Counted from the stretch's first letter, positions 26,333 through 35,380 are shown. The stretch is 50,753 nucleotides of DNA from S010-17 sp036478895 (GCA_036478895.1 JAZGEV010000045.1:1-50753); one strand, 5' to 3'. Numbers and translations: made by a program. The notes: generated by a model from the sequence alone, not told the origin.

Positions 26333-29038
26333 ATGTTAAAAAGAATACTATTTATAGCAATTATTTTTCAATTATTTTCTTGCGGAAATAAAGATTTGGA
26401 AGTGTTGAACCTTGAAAACAGTAAAGATTTAAAATTTTATTATTTTTCTAATGGATATTTATCACAATCAAAATATGCATTCAAAACGGTCTCAAAAGAT
26501 GGTAGAACTGCTGGAGAAATAATTAGAGCAAAAGATGCCAGCGTTTGGACTGGTGTTGCCACAGAATTAATAAACCCTATTGAAATAAAAAACGGAAAAA
26601 AATTCACCATCGATGTTTTTATGGATCACATTGGTTCTTTTAGTTTTAAACTGGAAAAATCACAAGATGGTGGTTCGGATACAAATATCTCCGTTAAAAA
26701 CACAAGAATTAATGAATGGGAAACTTTAGTGTTCGATTTTAAGGATGCCATTTTTAATGCACCAACCTATCCAAAAATCGCTTTATTTGCCGATTTAAAC
26801 AAGAAATCAACAGGGAAAGACGAAGTGACTTATTTTTCGAATATTCGTCAAATACCAAATGATTACAAAGAAGTTATTAGTGGCAACAAAAAAGACGCAA
26901 TTAAAATAGTAGTTATCGGTTCATCAACCGCAGCAGGAACTGGACCAACGGATAGCAAAAATGCTTGGGTAAACCGCTATCGTAGAAAGGTAGTCGAAAA
27001 AAATGGTTATAATGAAGTCATTAACTTGGCAGTTGGCGGTTATACAACGTATCAATTAGTGCCATCGGATGCTGTTATTCCTAACGGAAGACCAAAATCA
27101 GAACCAGAACACAACGTTACAAAAGCAATATCTTTTAAACCAGATGCGGTTTTAATAAACTTACCAAGTAATGATGCTAATTTAGAGTTTTCCATAAAAG
27201 AGCAATTAGACAATTATACAAAAATGACAAATGCCTTAGACAAAGCAGGTATTAAATATTGGATAAGCACAACGCAAGGACGAAATTTTTCGAAAGAAAA
27301 AAGAAAAGCACAACAAATAATGAAAGACTCTACGGATACGCGTTACGGCAGAAATACCTTAGATTTCTGGAAAGGTTTTGCCAATTGGAACGGAACAATT
27401 AAAGAAAAATACGATAGCGGCGATGGCGTTCATATGAATGACTTAGCGCATAAATATTTGTTTGAAGAAGTTTGGGATAAAGATGTTTTGGGAACTATTT
27501 TAGATGCTAGAGCAGGAATTAAACGTAAAGACAGCGCATACACATCGCCAAAGGAATATAAAAATTACCATTTGGTTTGGGAAGATGACTTTAATGGTGA
27601 TAAGCTAAATAAAAAATCGTGGACACACGAGTTGGGCAATGGCTGTCCAAGATTATGCGGTTGGGGGAATAATGAGAAAGTTTGGTATCGCCCAGAAAAC
27701 TCGGTTATTGATAACGGAATTTTAACAATGAATGTCAAAAAAGACAAAGAACAAGAAGGTTATTGGTCATCATCAAGAATTATTACCAGCAATAAAGTCA
27801 ATTTTAAAATGGGTAGAATTGATGTAAGAGCTAAACTTCCAGAAACACGTGGTTTATGGCCTGCAATATGGTTGCTTGGTCAAAATAGAGCAGAAATTGG
27901 CTGGCCAAAATGTGGCGAATTAGATATTATGGAAGAAGTTGGTCATATGCCATTTAGAGTTCGTGGAACAACTATTTTTCCTGATAGCAAAAAGAAAACT
28001 CAGTTTATTGGTGAGAAATTTGAATTACAACACAGTAAATTTAGTGATGATTTTCACGTTTTCTCTATCGTTTGGGATGAAAAAGGCATTCAATATTTAG
28101 TAGATAATAAAACGTATTATAATAAAACGTATGTTGAATTAGGTGTTCCTAAAAATGATAATCCGTTTTTAAAACCAATGTTTCTTATTTTAAATTGTGC
28201 TGTTGGTGGGAATTTACCTAAAAACCCTGATTATACATCGGTTTTTCCACAAACCTTTGAAATTGATTATGTACGCTACTTTCAAGAAAACAGAGTAGAA
28301 CATTATCCAAAAGTAGTAGAGAAAGTCAAAAAAATGCCTAAGAAAGATAAAGTTTGGGTGTATTTAATGGCAGGACAATCTAATATGGAAGGAAACGGAC
28401 AAGTAATGCCACAAGATACTATTCCACATAATAGATTAATAACGATCAATCCCAAAGGCGAATGGGTAAAATTAAAAGAACCCATCAACTTAAATTTTTC
28501 TTGGTATAAAAAGTTAGATTGCGTTAATAGTTTTGGAAATAATTTACTTAAAAAAGTGCCAAAAGATGTAACTGTTGCAATGATTCCTGCCGCAGTTGGT
28601 GGAAGTAGCGTAGATCATTGGTTAAATGACAATGAATTTAGAACAATGCATCTATGGTCAAATATGACCGAAATGATAGCCGAAGCAAAGAAAGTAGGAA
28701 CTATTAAAGGAATGATTTGGCATCAAGGAGAAACCGACGCTAAAAAAGATAAATTAGCAGCATATCCAGATAAATTAACCACATTATTCAATAAAATTAG
28801 AAAAGAATGTGACAATCCTAATATGCCAATTGTTATTGGAGAATTAGGTGATTTTGGTGTAGATAGACCAGTTTGGAAGGAATTCAATCAACTCATAGAA
28901 AAATACAGTAAAGATAACAACAACATAGAGATAATAAAAACTACGGACTTAGATCATATGGGCGACAAGGTGCATTTTAACAATGTAGCATTACGCACTA
29001 TGGGAAAACGCTATGCGGAGAAGATGCGTGTTGAGTAG
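26333..29038 (+). CDS. Multi-catalytic SGNH esterase - GH16 glucanase - SASA esterase lipoprotein
   Basis: A 901-residue lipoprotein (QLFSC, Cys17) with four modules. (1) A CBM-like beta domain, about 25-175. (2) An SGNH esterase, about 190-390: VVIGSSTAAGTGP with Ser198, LAVGGYTTYQ, LPSNDAN, and DGVHMND with His367. (3) A GH16 domain, about 410-652: YHLVWEDDFNGDKLNKKSW, catalytic ELDIME with Glu529 and Glu534, and ILNCAVGGN. (4) A SASA-type esterase, about 674-900: LMAGQSNMEG with Ser683, WHQGET, and DHMGDKVHFN with His881. Two different esterase folds therefore flank one endo-glucanase in a single chain, as expected for simultaneous deacylation and cleavage of a decorated beta-glucan at the surface. 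It is the last gene before a repeat-rich gap. I see no frameshift or internal stop. Confidence 0.9.
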   Translation: MLKRILFIAIIFQLFSCGNKDLEVLNLENSKDLKFYYFSNGYLSQSKYAFKTVSKDGRTAGEIIRAKDASVWTGVATELINPIEIKNGKKFTIDVFMDHIGSFSFKLEKSQDGGSDTNISVKNTRINEWETLVFDFKDAIFNAPTYPKIALFADLNKKSTGKDEVTYFSNIRQIPNDYKEVISGNKKDAIKIVVIGSSTAAGTGPTDSKNAWVNRYRRKVVEKNGYNEVINLAVGGYTTYQLVPSDAVIPNGRPKSEPEHNVTKAISFKPDAVLINLPSNDANLEFSIKEQLDNYTKMTNALDKAGIKYWISTTQGRNFSKEKRKAQQIMKDSTDTRYGRNTLDFWKGFANWNGTIKEKYDSGDGVHMNDLAHKYLFEEVWDKDVLGTILDARAGIKRKDSAYTSPKEYKNYHLVWEDDFNGDKLNKKSWTHELGNGCPRLCGWGNNEKVWYRPENSVIDNGILTMNVKKDKEQEGYWSSSRIITSNKVNFKMGRIDVRAKLPETRGLWPAIWLLGQNRAEIGWPKCGELDIMEEVGHMPFRVRGTTIFPDSKKKTQFIGEKFELQHSKFSDDFHVFSIVWDEKGIQYLVDNKTYYNKTYVELGVPKNDNPFLKPMFLILNCAVGGNLPKNPDYTSVFPQTFEIDYVRYFQENRVEHYPKVVEKVKKMPKKDKVWVYLMAGQSNMEGNGQVMPQDTIPHNRLITINPKGEWVKLKEPINLNFSWYKKLDCVNSFGNNLLKKVPKDVTVAMIPAAVGGSSVDHWLNDNEFRTMHLWSNMTEMIAEAKKVGTIKGMIWHQGETDAKKDKLAAYPDKLTTLFNKIRKECDNPNMPIVIGELGDFGVDRPVWKEFNQLIEKYSKDNNNIEIIKTTDLDHMGDKVHFNNVALRTMGKRYAEKMRVE

Positions 29039-29049
29039 TTTTGAGTATT

Positions 29050-29096
29050 CAGTTTTCAGTGATCAGTAATCAGTAATCAGTGGTCAGTAGAACAGT
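29050..29096. repeat. Heptad CAGT array
   Basis: CAGT recurs at 29050, 29057, 29064, 29071, 29078, 29085 and 29093, six times at exactly 7 bp or less one slip, with variable 3-base spacers (ttt, gat, aat, aat, ggt). Similar tcagtaatcagt tracts are familiar from intergenic DNA of Bacteroidota. It begins 11 bp after the stop of the 901-residue enzyme. Confidence 0.75.
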
Positions 29097-29111
29097 AAGC
29101 AGACCAATTTT

Positions 29112-29200
29112 GTCATTTCGACAGAGTGAGGAACTAACGACGAGAAATTTCATTTATTTTAGAGATTCCTCGTCGCTCTTTCAGGCTCTGTAAGAATGAC
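29112..29200. repeat. Palindromic intergenic element (nested inverted repeats)
   Basis: Outer arms GTCATTTCGACAGAG (29112-29126) and CTCTGTAAGAATGAC (29186-29200) pair at 12 of 15 positions. Inner arms GACGAGAAATTT (29139-29150) and AGATTCCTCGTC (29163-29174) pair at 10 of 12. The core words (gtcatttcgac, gattcctcgtcg) are those of a dispersed palindromic repeat common in flavobacterial genomes. It may act as a transcript-stabilising or terminating structure, or be a non-autonomous mobile repeat. Confidence 0.7.
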
Positions 29201-29220
29201 ACAAGGAAAAAAATTTGCAA

Positions 29221-29290
29221 CCATTGCGATACCTTAGCGTTCCTTGCGGTTAAAAAAAACTCTGTGTTCCTCCGTGAAACTCTGTGTAAT
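29221..29290. repeat. Dispersed intergenic repeat of the ctctgtg type
   Basis: The stretch contains ccttagcgttccttgcggtt, then an A run, and two ctctgtgt words 30 bp apart. This composition is unlike flanking coding DNA (more G/C and T/G) and matches a repeat type I know from several Bacteroidota. It directly precedes the carboxylate carrier gene and creates a spurious upstream TTG-initiated frame extension at 29244. Confidence 0.55.
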
Positions 29291-29300
29291 AACAAAATAT

Positions 29301-30860
29301 ATGTCAACAAAATTCAACATAAAAACCAAATCTAAAATATCCTTTAAAACATTAGGATTTATTTTAGCGCCAATTGTGTTCACTTTATTATGGAATGCAA
29401 ATTTAGACCCAACCAATCCGTTGGTTTCAAAAATGGCAGCAATTGCATCATTAATGGCAATTTTTTGGGCAACCGAAGCCATTCCATTAGCAGCAACATC
29501 GTTAATACCTATTGTTTTATTTCCAGTAATGGGAATTATGAAAGATGGCGGAAGTATTGCGAATGTCTATTTTAATAATATTATTTTCCTGTTTATTGGT
29601 GGATTTATCATCGCATTAGCAATGGAAAGATGGAATTTACACAAGCGAATTGCTTTATTTATCATTAAAAAGGTAGGAAACAGTCCATCAAGAATAATTA
29701 TGGGCTTTATGATTGGAACAATGTTCTTATCAATGTGGATTTCTAATACCGCAACCGCAGTAATGATGTTGCCCGTTGCAATGGCAATTATCTTAAAAAT
29801 GGAAGAAAGTTTTGGTGTGGATAAATCGCATAAATTTTCGATAAGTTTATTATTGGGAATTGCATATTCCGCATCTATTGGTGGCGCTGCAACATTGGTT
29901 GGAACACCACCAAACTTAGTATTTGCAAAATTATTTAAAGATTTATTTCCAAACGCTCCAGAAATTTCTTTTACAACGTGGATGGTCGCAACCTTACCCA
30001 TTGTATTAATAATGTTGTTCTTTATTTGGACTTTATTAACCAAGGTTTTATACCGAATTCCAAAACATTTAGAAATTGACGAAACCATTGTAAATGAAGA
30101 ATACAGCGCCTTAGGAAAACTATCTTATGAAGAAAAAACTGTTGCCGTAGTTTTTGCCATAACTGCCATACTTTGGATGACAAGAGTAGATCTCAACTTT
30201 GGAAGTTTTAAAATTCCAGGTTGGCGAAATTTATTCGAAAATCCAAAAAGTATGAATGATGGTATCACGGCAATTTTTATGGCGTTATTGTTATTTTTAA
30301 TTCCTGTAAAGAATAAGAAATCTAACTATAAAACCATTGTGGACGGAACTGTTTTTAAAGATTTGCCTTGGGCTGTTATTTTACTTTTTGGTGGTGGATT
30401 TGCTTTGGCAAAAGGATTTCAATTGTCTGGTTTATCCAATTTTATTGGAAACAATTTATCCAGTTTAGAAGGTGCATCGCCATTAGCAACCATATTAGGA
30501 ATTAGTTCTGTAATGACATTTACAACTGAATTCACATCCAATACAGCAACCACGCAAATGATAATTCCCGTATTGGCATCAGTTGCTGTAGCAATGAAAA
30601 CCAATCCGTTAATATTAATAATTCCAGCTACATTATCGGCTTCATTTGCCTTTATGATGCCAGTAGCAACACCACCAAACGCTGTAGTTTTTGGTAGTGG
30701 AAGAATTAAAATGTTCGAAATGATTAAAGCAGGATTTATCATAAACATTGTAGGAATAATTTTAGTAACCTTGATTTTTTACCTTTTGGGAATGAATTTG
30801 TTCGATATAGATCCCAATGTTTTCCCAGAATGGGCTTTGCCAGCTGGTAGTGCTAAATAG
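29301..30860 (+). CDS. DASS/SLC13-family sodium:di- or tricarboxylate symporter
   Basis: From the ATG at 29301 the protein has 519 residues and about 11-12 membrane segments. An upstream TTG at 29244 would add 19 residues encoded by repeat DNA and is rejected. Both hallmark SNT motifs of the DASS family are present (SNTATAVMMLPVAMA and SNTATTQMIIPVLAS), as are GGAATLVGTPPNLVF and the final MMPVATPPNAVVFGSG. This family imports succinate, malate, citrate or related anions with Na+. Its place within a PUL, rather than among central-metabolism genes, suggests that a carboxylate is released from the polysaccharide. The specific substrate is not visible in the sequence. Confidence 0.93.
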   Translation: MSTKFNIKTKSKISFKTLGFILAPIVFTLLWNANLDPTNPLVSKMAAIASLMAIFWATEAIPLAATSLIPIVLFPVMGIMKDGGSIANVYFNNIIFLFIGGFIIALAMERWNLHKRIALFIIKKVGNSPSRIIMGFMIGTMFLSMWISNTATAVMMLPVAMAIILKMEESFGVDKSHKFSISLLLGIAYSASIGGAATLVGTPPNLVFAKLFKDLFPNAPEISFTTWMVATLPIVLIMLFFIWTLLTKVLYRIPKHLEIDETIVNEEYSALGKLSYEEKTVAVVFAITAILWMTRVDLNFGSFKIPGWRNLFENPKSMNDGITAIFMALLLFLIPVKNKKSNYKTIVDGTVFKDLPWAVILLFGGGFALAKGFQLSGLSNFIGNNLSSLEGASPLATILGISSVMTFTTEFTSNTATTQMIIPVLASVAVAMKTNPLILIIPATLSASFAFMMPVATPPNAVVFGSGRIKMFEMIKAGFIINIVGIILVTLIFYLLGMNLFDIDPNVFPEWALPAGSAK

Positions 30861-30914
30861 ATAAAATAGACGTTAGTCTACAAGGATTGGACGGAGAATA
30901 AAATTCAAGAAGTG

Positions 30915-30932
30915 TCCTGATAATTATTGGGA
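30915..30932. repeat. Degenerate TCCCGATAGCTATCGGGA-type palindrome
   Basis: TCCTGATAATTATTGGGA is an imperfect palindrome closely resembling the tcccgatagctatcggga element frequent between flavobacterial genes. It lies in the 95-bp gap between the DASS carrier and GH17 and could be a weak terminator or a repeat remnant. Confidence 0.4.
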
Positions 30933-30955
30933 TTGTAGTTAAAAATTTTAAATGT

Positions 30956-32773
30956 ATGAAATATCAAATTTTAATAAGTATTATTATCATCAGTATCTTT
31001 TTTGGATGTTCCGAAAAAAAAGTAAATCTTAAAGGCGATATAACTGCCAAAGAAATTTTAGGAAACTCTAAATATCAGGCACTTTCGGCTGGTGCATATC
31101 GCCATATTAATAGAGATAGCGTGCCATCGGTTGTAGATATTAAAGAAGATTTAAAACTAACAGCAGCATTAAGTGTAAAATTATTACGCACTTACAATAC
31201 ACAACATTATGCACAAGCAGAAAATCTATTGCAAGCAATTAAGGAACTAAAAGAAGCAGATCCAAATTTTGAAATGTATGTAATGTTAGGTGCTTGGATA
31301 CAATGTGATGGTGCTTGGTCTAGTAAAATAAACCATAATTTAGGAAATGAAAAAAATAACAAAGCAGAAATAGATAAGGCAGTTGCATTGGCGCAAAAAT
31401 ATCCAACTATTGTAAAAATGATTGCCGTTGGTAACGAAGCAATGATTAATTGGGCAAGTGGCTATTATGTATCTCCAAAAATAATTTTAAAATGGGTAAA
31501 TCATTTGCAAGAATTAAAGGAAAAAGGTGTAATTTCAAAAGGAATTTGGATTACAAGTTCCGATAATTACGAGGCTTGGGGCGGCGGAGCAAAATCGTAT
31601 CAAACGAAAGGTTTAGAAGATCTAATCAAAGCAGTCGATTTTATTTCTTTGCATACTTATCCGTATCACGCAACGTATCATCAGCCTTTATTTTGGGGAA
31701 CTCCAGAGGATGAAATGAATTTATCGGATATTAAAAAAATAGATAAAGCAATGGTAAGAGCCACAAAATTTGCCATTAATCAATACCAAACTACGGCAGA
31801 TTATGTCGCTAGTTTAGGCATAAAAAAACCAATTCATATTGGAGAAACTGGCTGGGCAACAATTGCCAATAGATCTTACGGAAAATCAGGTTCGCAAGCA
31901 GCAGATGAATATAAAGAGAAGTTATTTTATGATCAAATTCGTGATTGGACAAACAAAAATAACATCAGTTGTTTCTATTTTAAATTGATGGATGAACGAT
32001 GGAAAGCAAAAGAAGTAGATGGTTCAGAAAATAATTTTGGATTGATAAAAATGAATGGTCAAGCAAAATATGCCTTATGGGATGAAGTAGATAAAGGAAC
32101 TTTTGACGGTATTATAAGAAACGGATTAAAAATTACCAAAACCTTTAATGGCAATAAAGCAGTAATGATGAAAACCGTTTTCTTACCGCCAACACTCAAA
32201 GAAATAGGAATTATTGAATTACATACTGTTAATAAAGACCGCAAAATTACAGATGCTGTAACAGAAGAAAAATACATTGTTGCACATAACGAATTAATTC
32301 CAAATGCAACAAACAAAATGACATATCCAAGTTCTAAACTTGAATTTATGGCAATAGATGGAACTTGCAAATTCAAAATGCAAGAAAACTACGACATTGA
32401 AGTGGTAACAGGAACAGGACAATGGTGGGCTGCAGCATTAAAAATAAGTGACATTGGGAAAGGAGAAAATTTATCGAAATTTGATAAAGGCTTTTTACAT
32501 TTTGAATTAAAAGGAGATACTAAATCTATTTTTTATATTGGTTTTCAAACAGGTGATTACACCAAAGGAACTTTGAAATTCAATGGCGTAGATTTTGGAA
32601 CAAAAAGTAAGCGTAATGTGACAAATAGCTGGAAAAAACACCGTATTTCAATGCAAGAACTGAACAAAAGTAATCAGTTAGATGATGTTACCAGTGTTTT
32701 AAGCATCAAAGGAATAAATGGATTTGACGGAAAAAATATTTACATAAAGAATGTTTACTATTCGCAAAAATAA
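30956..32773 (+). CDS. GH17 beta-1,3-glucanase lipoprotein with C-terminal binding domain
   Basis: A 605-residue lipoprotein (FFGCSE, Cys18). The TIM barrel (about 30-375) shows the GH17 catalytic pair: acid/base Glu161 in AVGNEAM and nucleophile Glu297 in HIGETGW; SLHTYPYHATYH near 231 lines the cleft. The C-terminal 200 residues are beta-rich and contain a jelly-roll-like domain (about 470-605, TGTGQWWAAALKI...KNVYYSQ) that resembles CBM11/ExoP-C-type binding folds. GH17 acts on beta-1,3-glucans and in marine bacteria works on laminarin, including branched chains. It is followed after 8 bp by an SGNH esterase. Confidence 0.88.
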   Translation: MKYQILISIIIISIFFGCSEKKVNLKGDITAKEILGNSKYQALSAGAYRHINRDSVPSVVDIKEDLKLTAALSVKLLRTYNTQHYAQAENLLQAIKELKEADPNFEMYVMLGAWIQCDGAWSSKINHNLGNEKNNKAEIDKAVALAQKYPTIVKMIAVGNEAMINWASGYYVSPKIILKWVNHLQELKEKGVISKGIWITSSDNYEAWGGGAKSYQTKGLEDLIKAVDFISLHTYPYHATYHQPLFWGTPEDEMNLSDIKKIDKAMVRATKFAINQYQTTADYVASLGIKKPIHIGETGWATIANRSYGKSGSQAADEYKEKLFYDQIRDWTNKNNISCFYFKLMDERWKAKEVDGSENNFGLIKMNGQAKYALWDEVDKGTFDGIIRNGLKITKTFNGNKAVMMKTVFLPPTLKEIGIIELHTVNKDRKITDAVTEEKYIVAHNELIPNATNKMTYPSSKLEFMAIDGTCKFKMQENYDIEVVTGTGQWWAAALKISDIGKGENLSKFDKGFLHFELKGDTKSIFYIGFQTGDYTKGTLKFNGVDFGTKSKRNVTNSWKKHRISMQELNKSNQLDDVTSVLSIKGINGFDGKNIYIKNVYYSQK

Positions 32774-32781
32774 TTATTAAA

Positions 32782-33429
32782 ATGATAGGGAAAAATAACT
32801 TTAAATTTTTAATACTTCTCACAGTAATATTGTTACTGAGTTCCTGCGCACCAATAAAAGTAGCTTGTGTAGGCGATAGTATCACGTATGGCGCAAGCAT
32901 TAAGCATAGAGATTCATTATCTTATCCTGTACAATTACAACGATTATTAGATAAAAAATATAAAGTTGCTAATTTTGGACACAGTGGCGCAACAATGTTG
33001 AAGAAAGGTGACAAGCCGTATTGGGATTTACCAGAATACCAACAATCATTAGATTTTGAACCAAAAGTCATCGTATTAATGTTAGGTACAAACGATTCCA
33101 AACCACAAAATTGGGATAAATTTAAAAATGAGTTTATTACTGATTATCAAGAAATGATTAATAATTTTCAAAATTTAAAATCAAAACCAACTATTTATAT
33201 TGGTTTGCCGCCACCAGTCATTAAAGAAAGTTGGGGAATTAGAAAAGAAATAGTAGAAGTAGATTTAATTAATATTTTGAACAACATATCAACTGATCAC
33301 AAATTAAAAATCATAGATTTACAATCAGTATTTAAAGGTAAAGATAATCTTATTCCAGATGGAATTCATCCAAATGGAGCAGGAGCGAAGTTGATGGCAG
33401 AAACAATATATAAAACCTTAATAGAATAG
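32782..33429 (+). CDS. SGNH/GDSL esterase lipoprotein
   Basis: A compact 215-residue lipoprotein (LLSSC, Cys22) with a single SGNH domain. Block I is CVGDSITYG with Ser33, block II has NFGHSGATM, block III is MLGTNDSK, and block V is DGIHPNGAGA with the Asp/His pair. It is the textbook GDS form, unlike the GSS variants at 8469 and 26333. Family members remove acetyl or other short acyl groups from sugars. It is co-transcribed with GH17 and the acetate-type transporter, which fits release and uptake of the same acid. Confidence 0.9.
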   Translation: MIGKNNFKFLILLTVILLLSSCAPIKVACVGDSITYGASIKHRDSLSYPVQLQRLLDKKYKVANFGHSGATMLKKGDKPYWDLPEYQQSLDFEPKVIVLMLGTNDSKPQNWDKFKNEFITDYQEMINNFQNLKSKPTIYIGLPPPVIKESWGIRKEIVEVDLINILNNISTDHKLKIIDLQSVFKGKDNLIPDGIHPNGAGAKLMAETIYKTLIE

Positions 33430-33433
33430 ATTT

Positions 33434-33688
33434 ATGGACAAACCAGACTTAAAAAAATATTGGAAAACCAATTTAAAATATTTAGCCGTTTTATTATCAA
33501 TTTGGTTTATTGTATCCTTTGGATGCGGAATTTTATTCGTTGAAGAATTGAATAAAATTAGATTAGGTGGCTTTAAATTAGGCTTTTGGTTTGCACAGCA
33601 AGGATCCATATATGTGTTTGTAGTATTAATTTTTGTCTATATAAAACTGATGAATAACTTGGATAAAAAATACAATTTAAACGATTAA
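33434..33688 (+). CDS. DUF4212 small subunit of sodium/solute symporter
   Basis: An 84-residue protein with two transmembrane helices (about 16-35 and 53-74) and the family word FGCGILF. DUF4212 proteins are always encoded just upstream of a large sodium:solute symporter of the VC_2705 subfamily and are thought to be a partner subunit. Here the large subunit starts 3 bp later. Too short for many gene callers but clearly real from position and pattern. Confidence 0.9.
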   Translation: MDKPDLKKYWKTNLKYLAVLLSIWFIVSFGCGILFVEELNKIRLGGFKLGFWFAQQGSIYVFVVLIFVYIKLMNNLDKKYNLND

Positions 33689-33691
33689 ATT

Positions 33692-35380
33692 ATGACCTTA
33701 CAATATTGGACTTGGTTATTAGTAGGACTTACATTTGCGCTCTATATAGGAATTGCTATTTGGTCTAGAGCAACATCAACAAAAGAATTTTATGTTGCTG
33801 GTGGCGGCATATCTCCTTTAGCAAATGGCTTAGCAACAGCAGCAGATTGGATGTCTGCAGCATCATTCATTTCAATGGCAGGATTAATTTCTTTTAATGG
33901 ATACGATGGTTCTGTATATTTAATGGGTTGGACTGGTGGTTATGTGTTACTCGCTTTATTATTAGCACCGTATTTGCGAAAATTTGGAAAATTTACTGTG
34001 CCAGATTTTATTGGCGATCGTTATTATTCAAACGTAGCAAGAACTGTAGCTGTATTTTGCGCCTTAATTATTTCGTTTACTTATGTTGCTGGACAAATGA
34101 GAGGTGTTGGTTTGGTTTTTTCACGATTTCTAGAAGTTGATATCAATACAGGTGTAATTATAGGTATGATTATCGTTTTATTTTATGCTGTTTTAGGTGG
34201 AATGAAAGGAATTACTTACACTCAAGTAGCACAATATTGTGTGTTGATTTTTGCTTTTATGGTACCTGCAATCTTTATTTCAATTCAGATGACAGGTAAT
34301 CCAATTCCACAATTAGGTTTTGGTGGAGCTGGAGCCGATGGCGTTTATTTATTAGATAAGCTTGATGGTTTACATAGAGAATTAGGTTTTCAGGAATACA
34401 CATCTGGAAGTAAATCTAAAATGGATGTGTTTTTTATAACTGCTGCATTAATGGTTGGTACAGCAGGTTTGCCACATGTAATTGTTCGTTTTTTTACCGT
34501 TAAAAAAGTAAGTGATGCTCGTAAATCGGCTGGTTGGGCATTATTGTTTATCGCTATTTTATATACAACTGCACCAGCAATTGCATTATTTTCTAGAATT
34601 AATTTAATAGAAACTGTAAGCAATAAAAAATATGCTGAAATGCCAGAATGGTTTGGTAACTGGGAAGAAACTGGATTAATTACTTTTGATGATAAAAATA
34701 AAGATGGCAAAATACAATACGTTGCAAATGCAACAATTAATGAATTAAATGTAGATAAAGATATAATGGTATTGGCAAACCCGGAGATTGCTAAATTACC
34801 TAATTGGGTAATAGCATTAGTAGCTGCAGGTGGTTTAGCAGCCGCACTATCTACTGCAGCAGGATTATTATTGGTAATTTCGGCTTCCGTATCTCACGAT
34901 TTAATTAAAAAAATGATCAATCCTAAGATCTCTGAAAAAGGTGAGTTGTTAGCAGCACGTTTATCGGCATTTGTGGCTGTTATTGTTGCAGGCTATTTTG
35001 GTATCCATCCACCAGATTTTGTCGCCGCCACGGTGGCATTAGCTTTTGGTTTGGCTGCAGCATCGTTTTTTCCTGCTATTATTTTGGGTATTTTCTATAA
35101 AAAAATGAATAAAGAAGGCGCAATAGCTGGAATGATTATCGGTATTTTACTAATGTTGTTTTATATGACCAAATTCAAATTTGGATGGTTTGGAGGTGGA
35201 ACAAAAGCCGATTGGTGGTTTGGGATTTCACCCGAAGGTTTTGGAACAGTTGCCATGCTAGTTAACTTTGTTATCTCAATAGTTATTGCTCAATTTACAC
35301 CAGAACCACCAGCAGAAGTGCAAGAGTTGGTTGAAAATATTAGAGTTCCATCTGGTGCTGGAGTTGCAACTGTACACTAG
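33692..35380 (+). CDS. Sodium:solute symporter, VC_2705/ActP-like monocarboxylate type
   Basis: The 562-residue carrier has about 13 membrane segments, with SSS motifs RATSTKEFYVAGGG, TAADWMSAASFISMAG, VAGQMRGVGLVFSRFLEV, GTAGLPHVIVRFFTV and LAAALSTAAGLLLVISASVSHD. These are diagnostic for the SSS family branch that includes acetate permease ActP and VC_2705-type proteins with a DUF4212 partner. Substrates in the branch are acetate, pyruvate, lactate or propionate. Its usual genomic setting is acetate metabolism (acs region); finding it behind an SGNH esterase in a PUL points to uptake of acid released by deacylation. Confidence 0.92.
   Translation: MTLQYWTWLLVGLTFALYIGIAIWSRATSTKEFYVAGGGISPLANGLATAADWMSAASFISMAGLISFNGYDGSVYLMGWTGGYVLLALLLAPYLRKFGKFTVPDFIGDRYYSNVARTVAVFCALIISFTYVAGQMRGVGLVFSRFLEVDINTGVIIGMIIVLFYAVLGGMKGITYTQVAQYCVLIFAFMVPAIFISIQMTGNPIPQLGFGGAGADGVYLLDKLDGLHRELGFQEYTSGSKSKMDVFFITAALMVGTAGLPHVIVRFFTVKKVSDARKSAGWALLFIAILYTTAPAIALFSRINLIETVSNKKYAEMPEWFGNWEETGLITFDDKNKDGKIQYVANATINELNVDKDIMVLANPEIAKLPNWVIALVAAGGLAAALSTAAGLLLVISASVSHDLIKKMINPKISEKGELLAARLSAFVAVIVAGYFGIHPPDFVAATVALAFGLAAASFFPAIILGIFYKKMNKEGAIAGMIIGILLMLFYMTKFKFGWFGGGTKADWWFGISPEGFGTVAMLVNFVISIVIAQFTPEPPAEVQELVENIRVPSGAGVATVH

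Noticed and set aside
29050..29096. CAGT array as a CRISPR or phase-variable promoter
   Set aside because: Units are only 4 bp with 3-bp spacers, no cas gene is present, and it follows a gene rather than preceding a surface-antigen gene.
29244..29300. N-terminal extension of the DASS carrier from TTG 29244
   Set aside because: It is encoded by intergenic repeat DNA and gives a cysteine-rich, non-family sequence; ATG 29301 gives the expected start.
29567..30088. 173-codon minus-strand open frame
   Set aside because: It lies wholly within the DASS carrier gene, whose family motifs are complete on the plus strand; a low-stop shadow frame.
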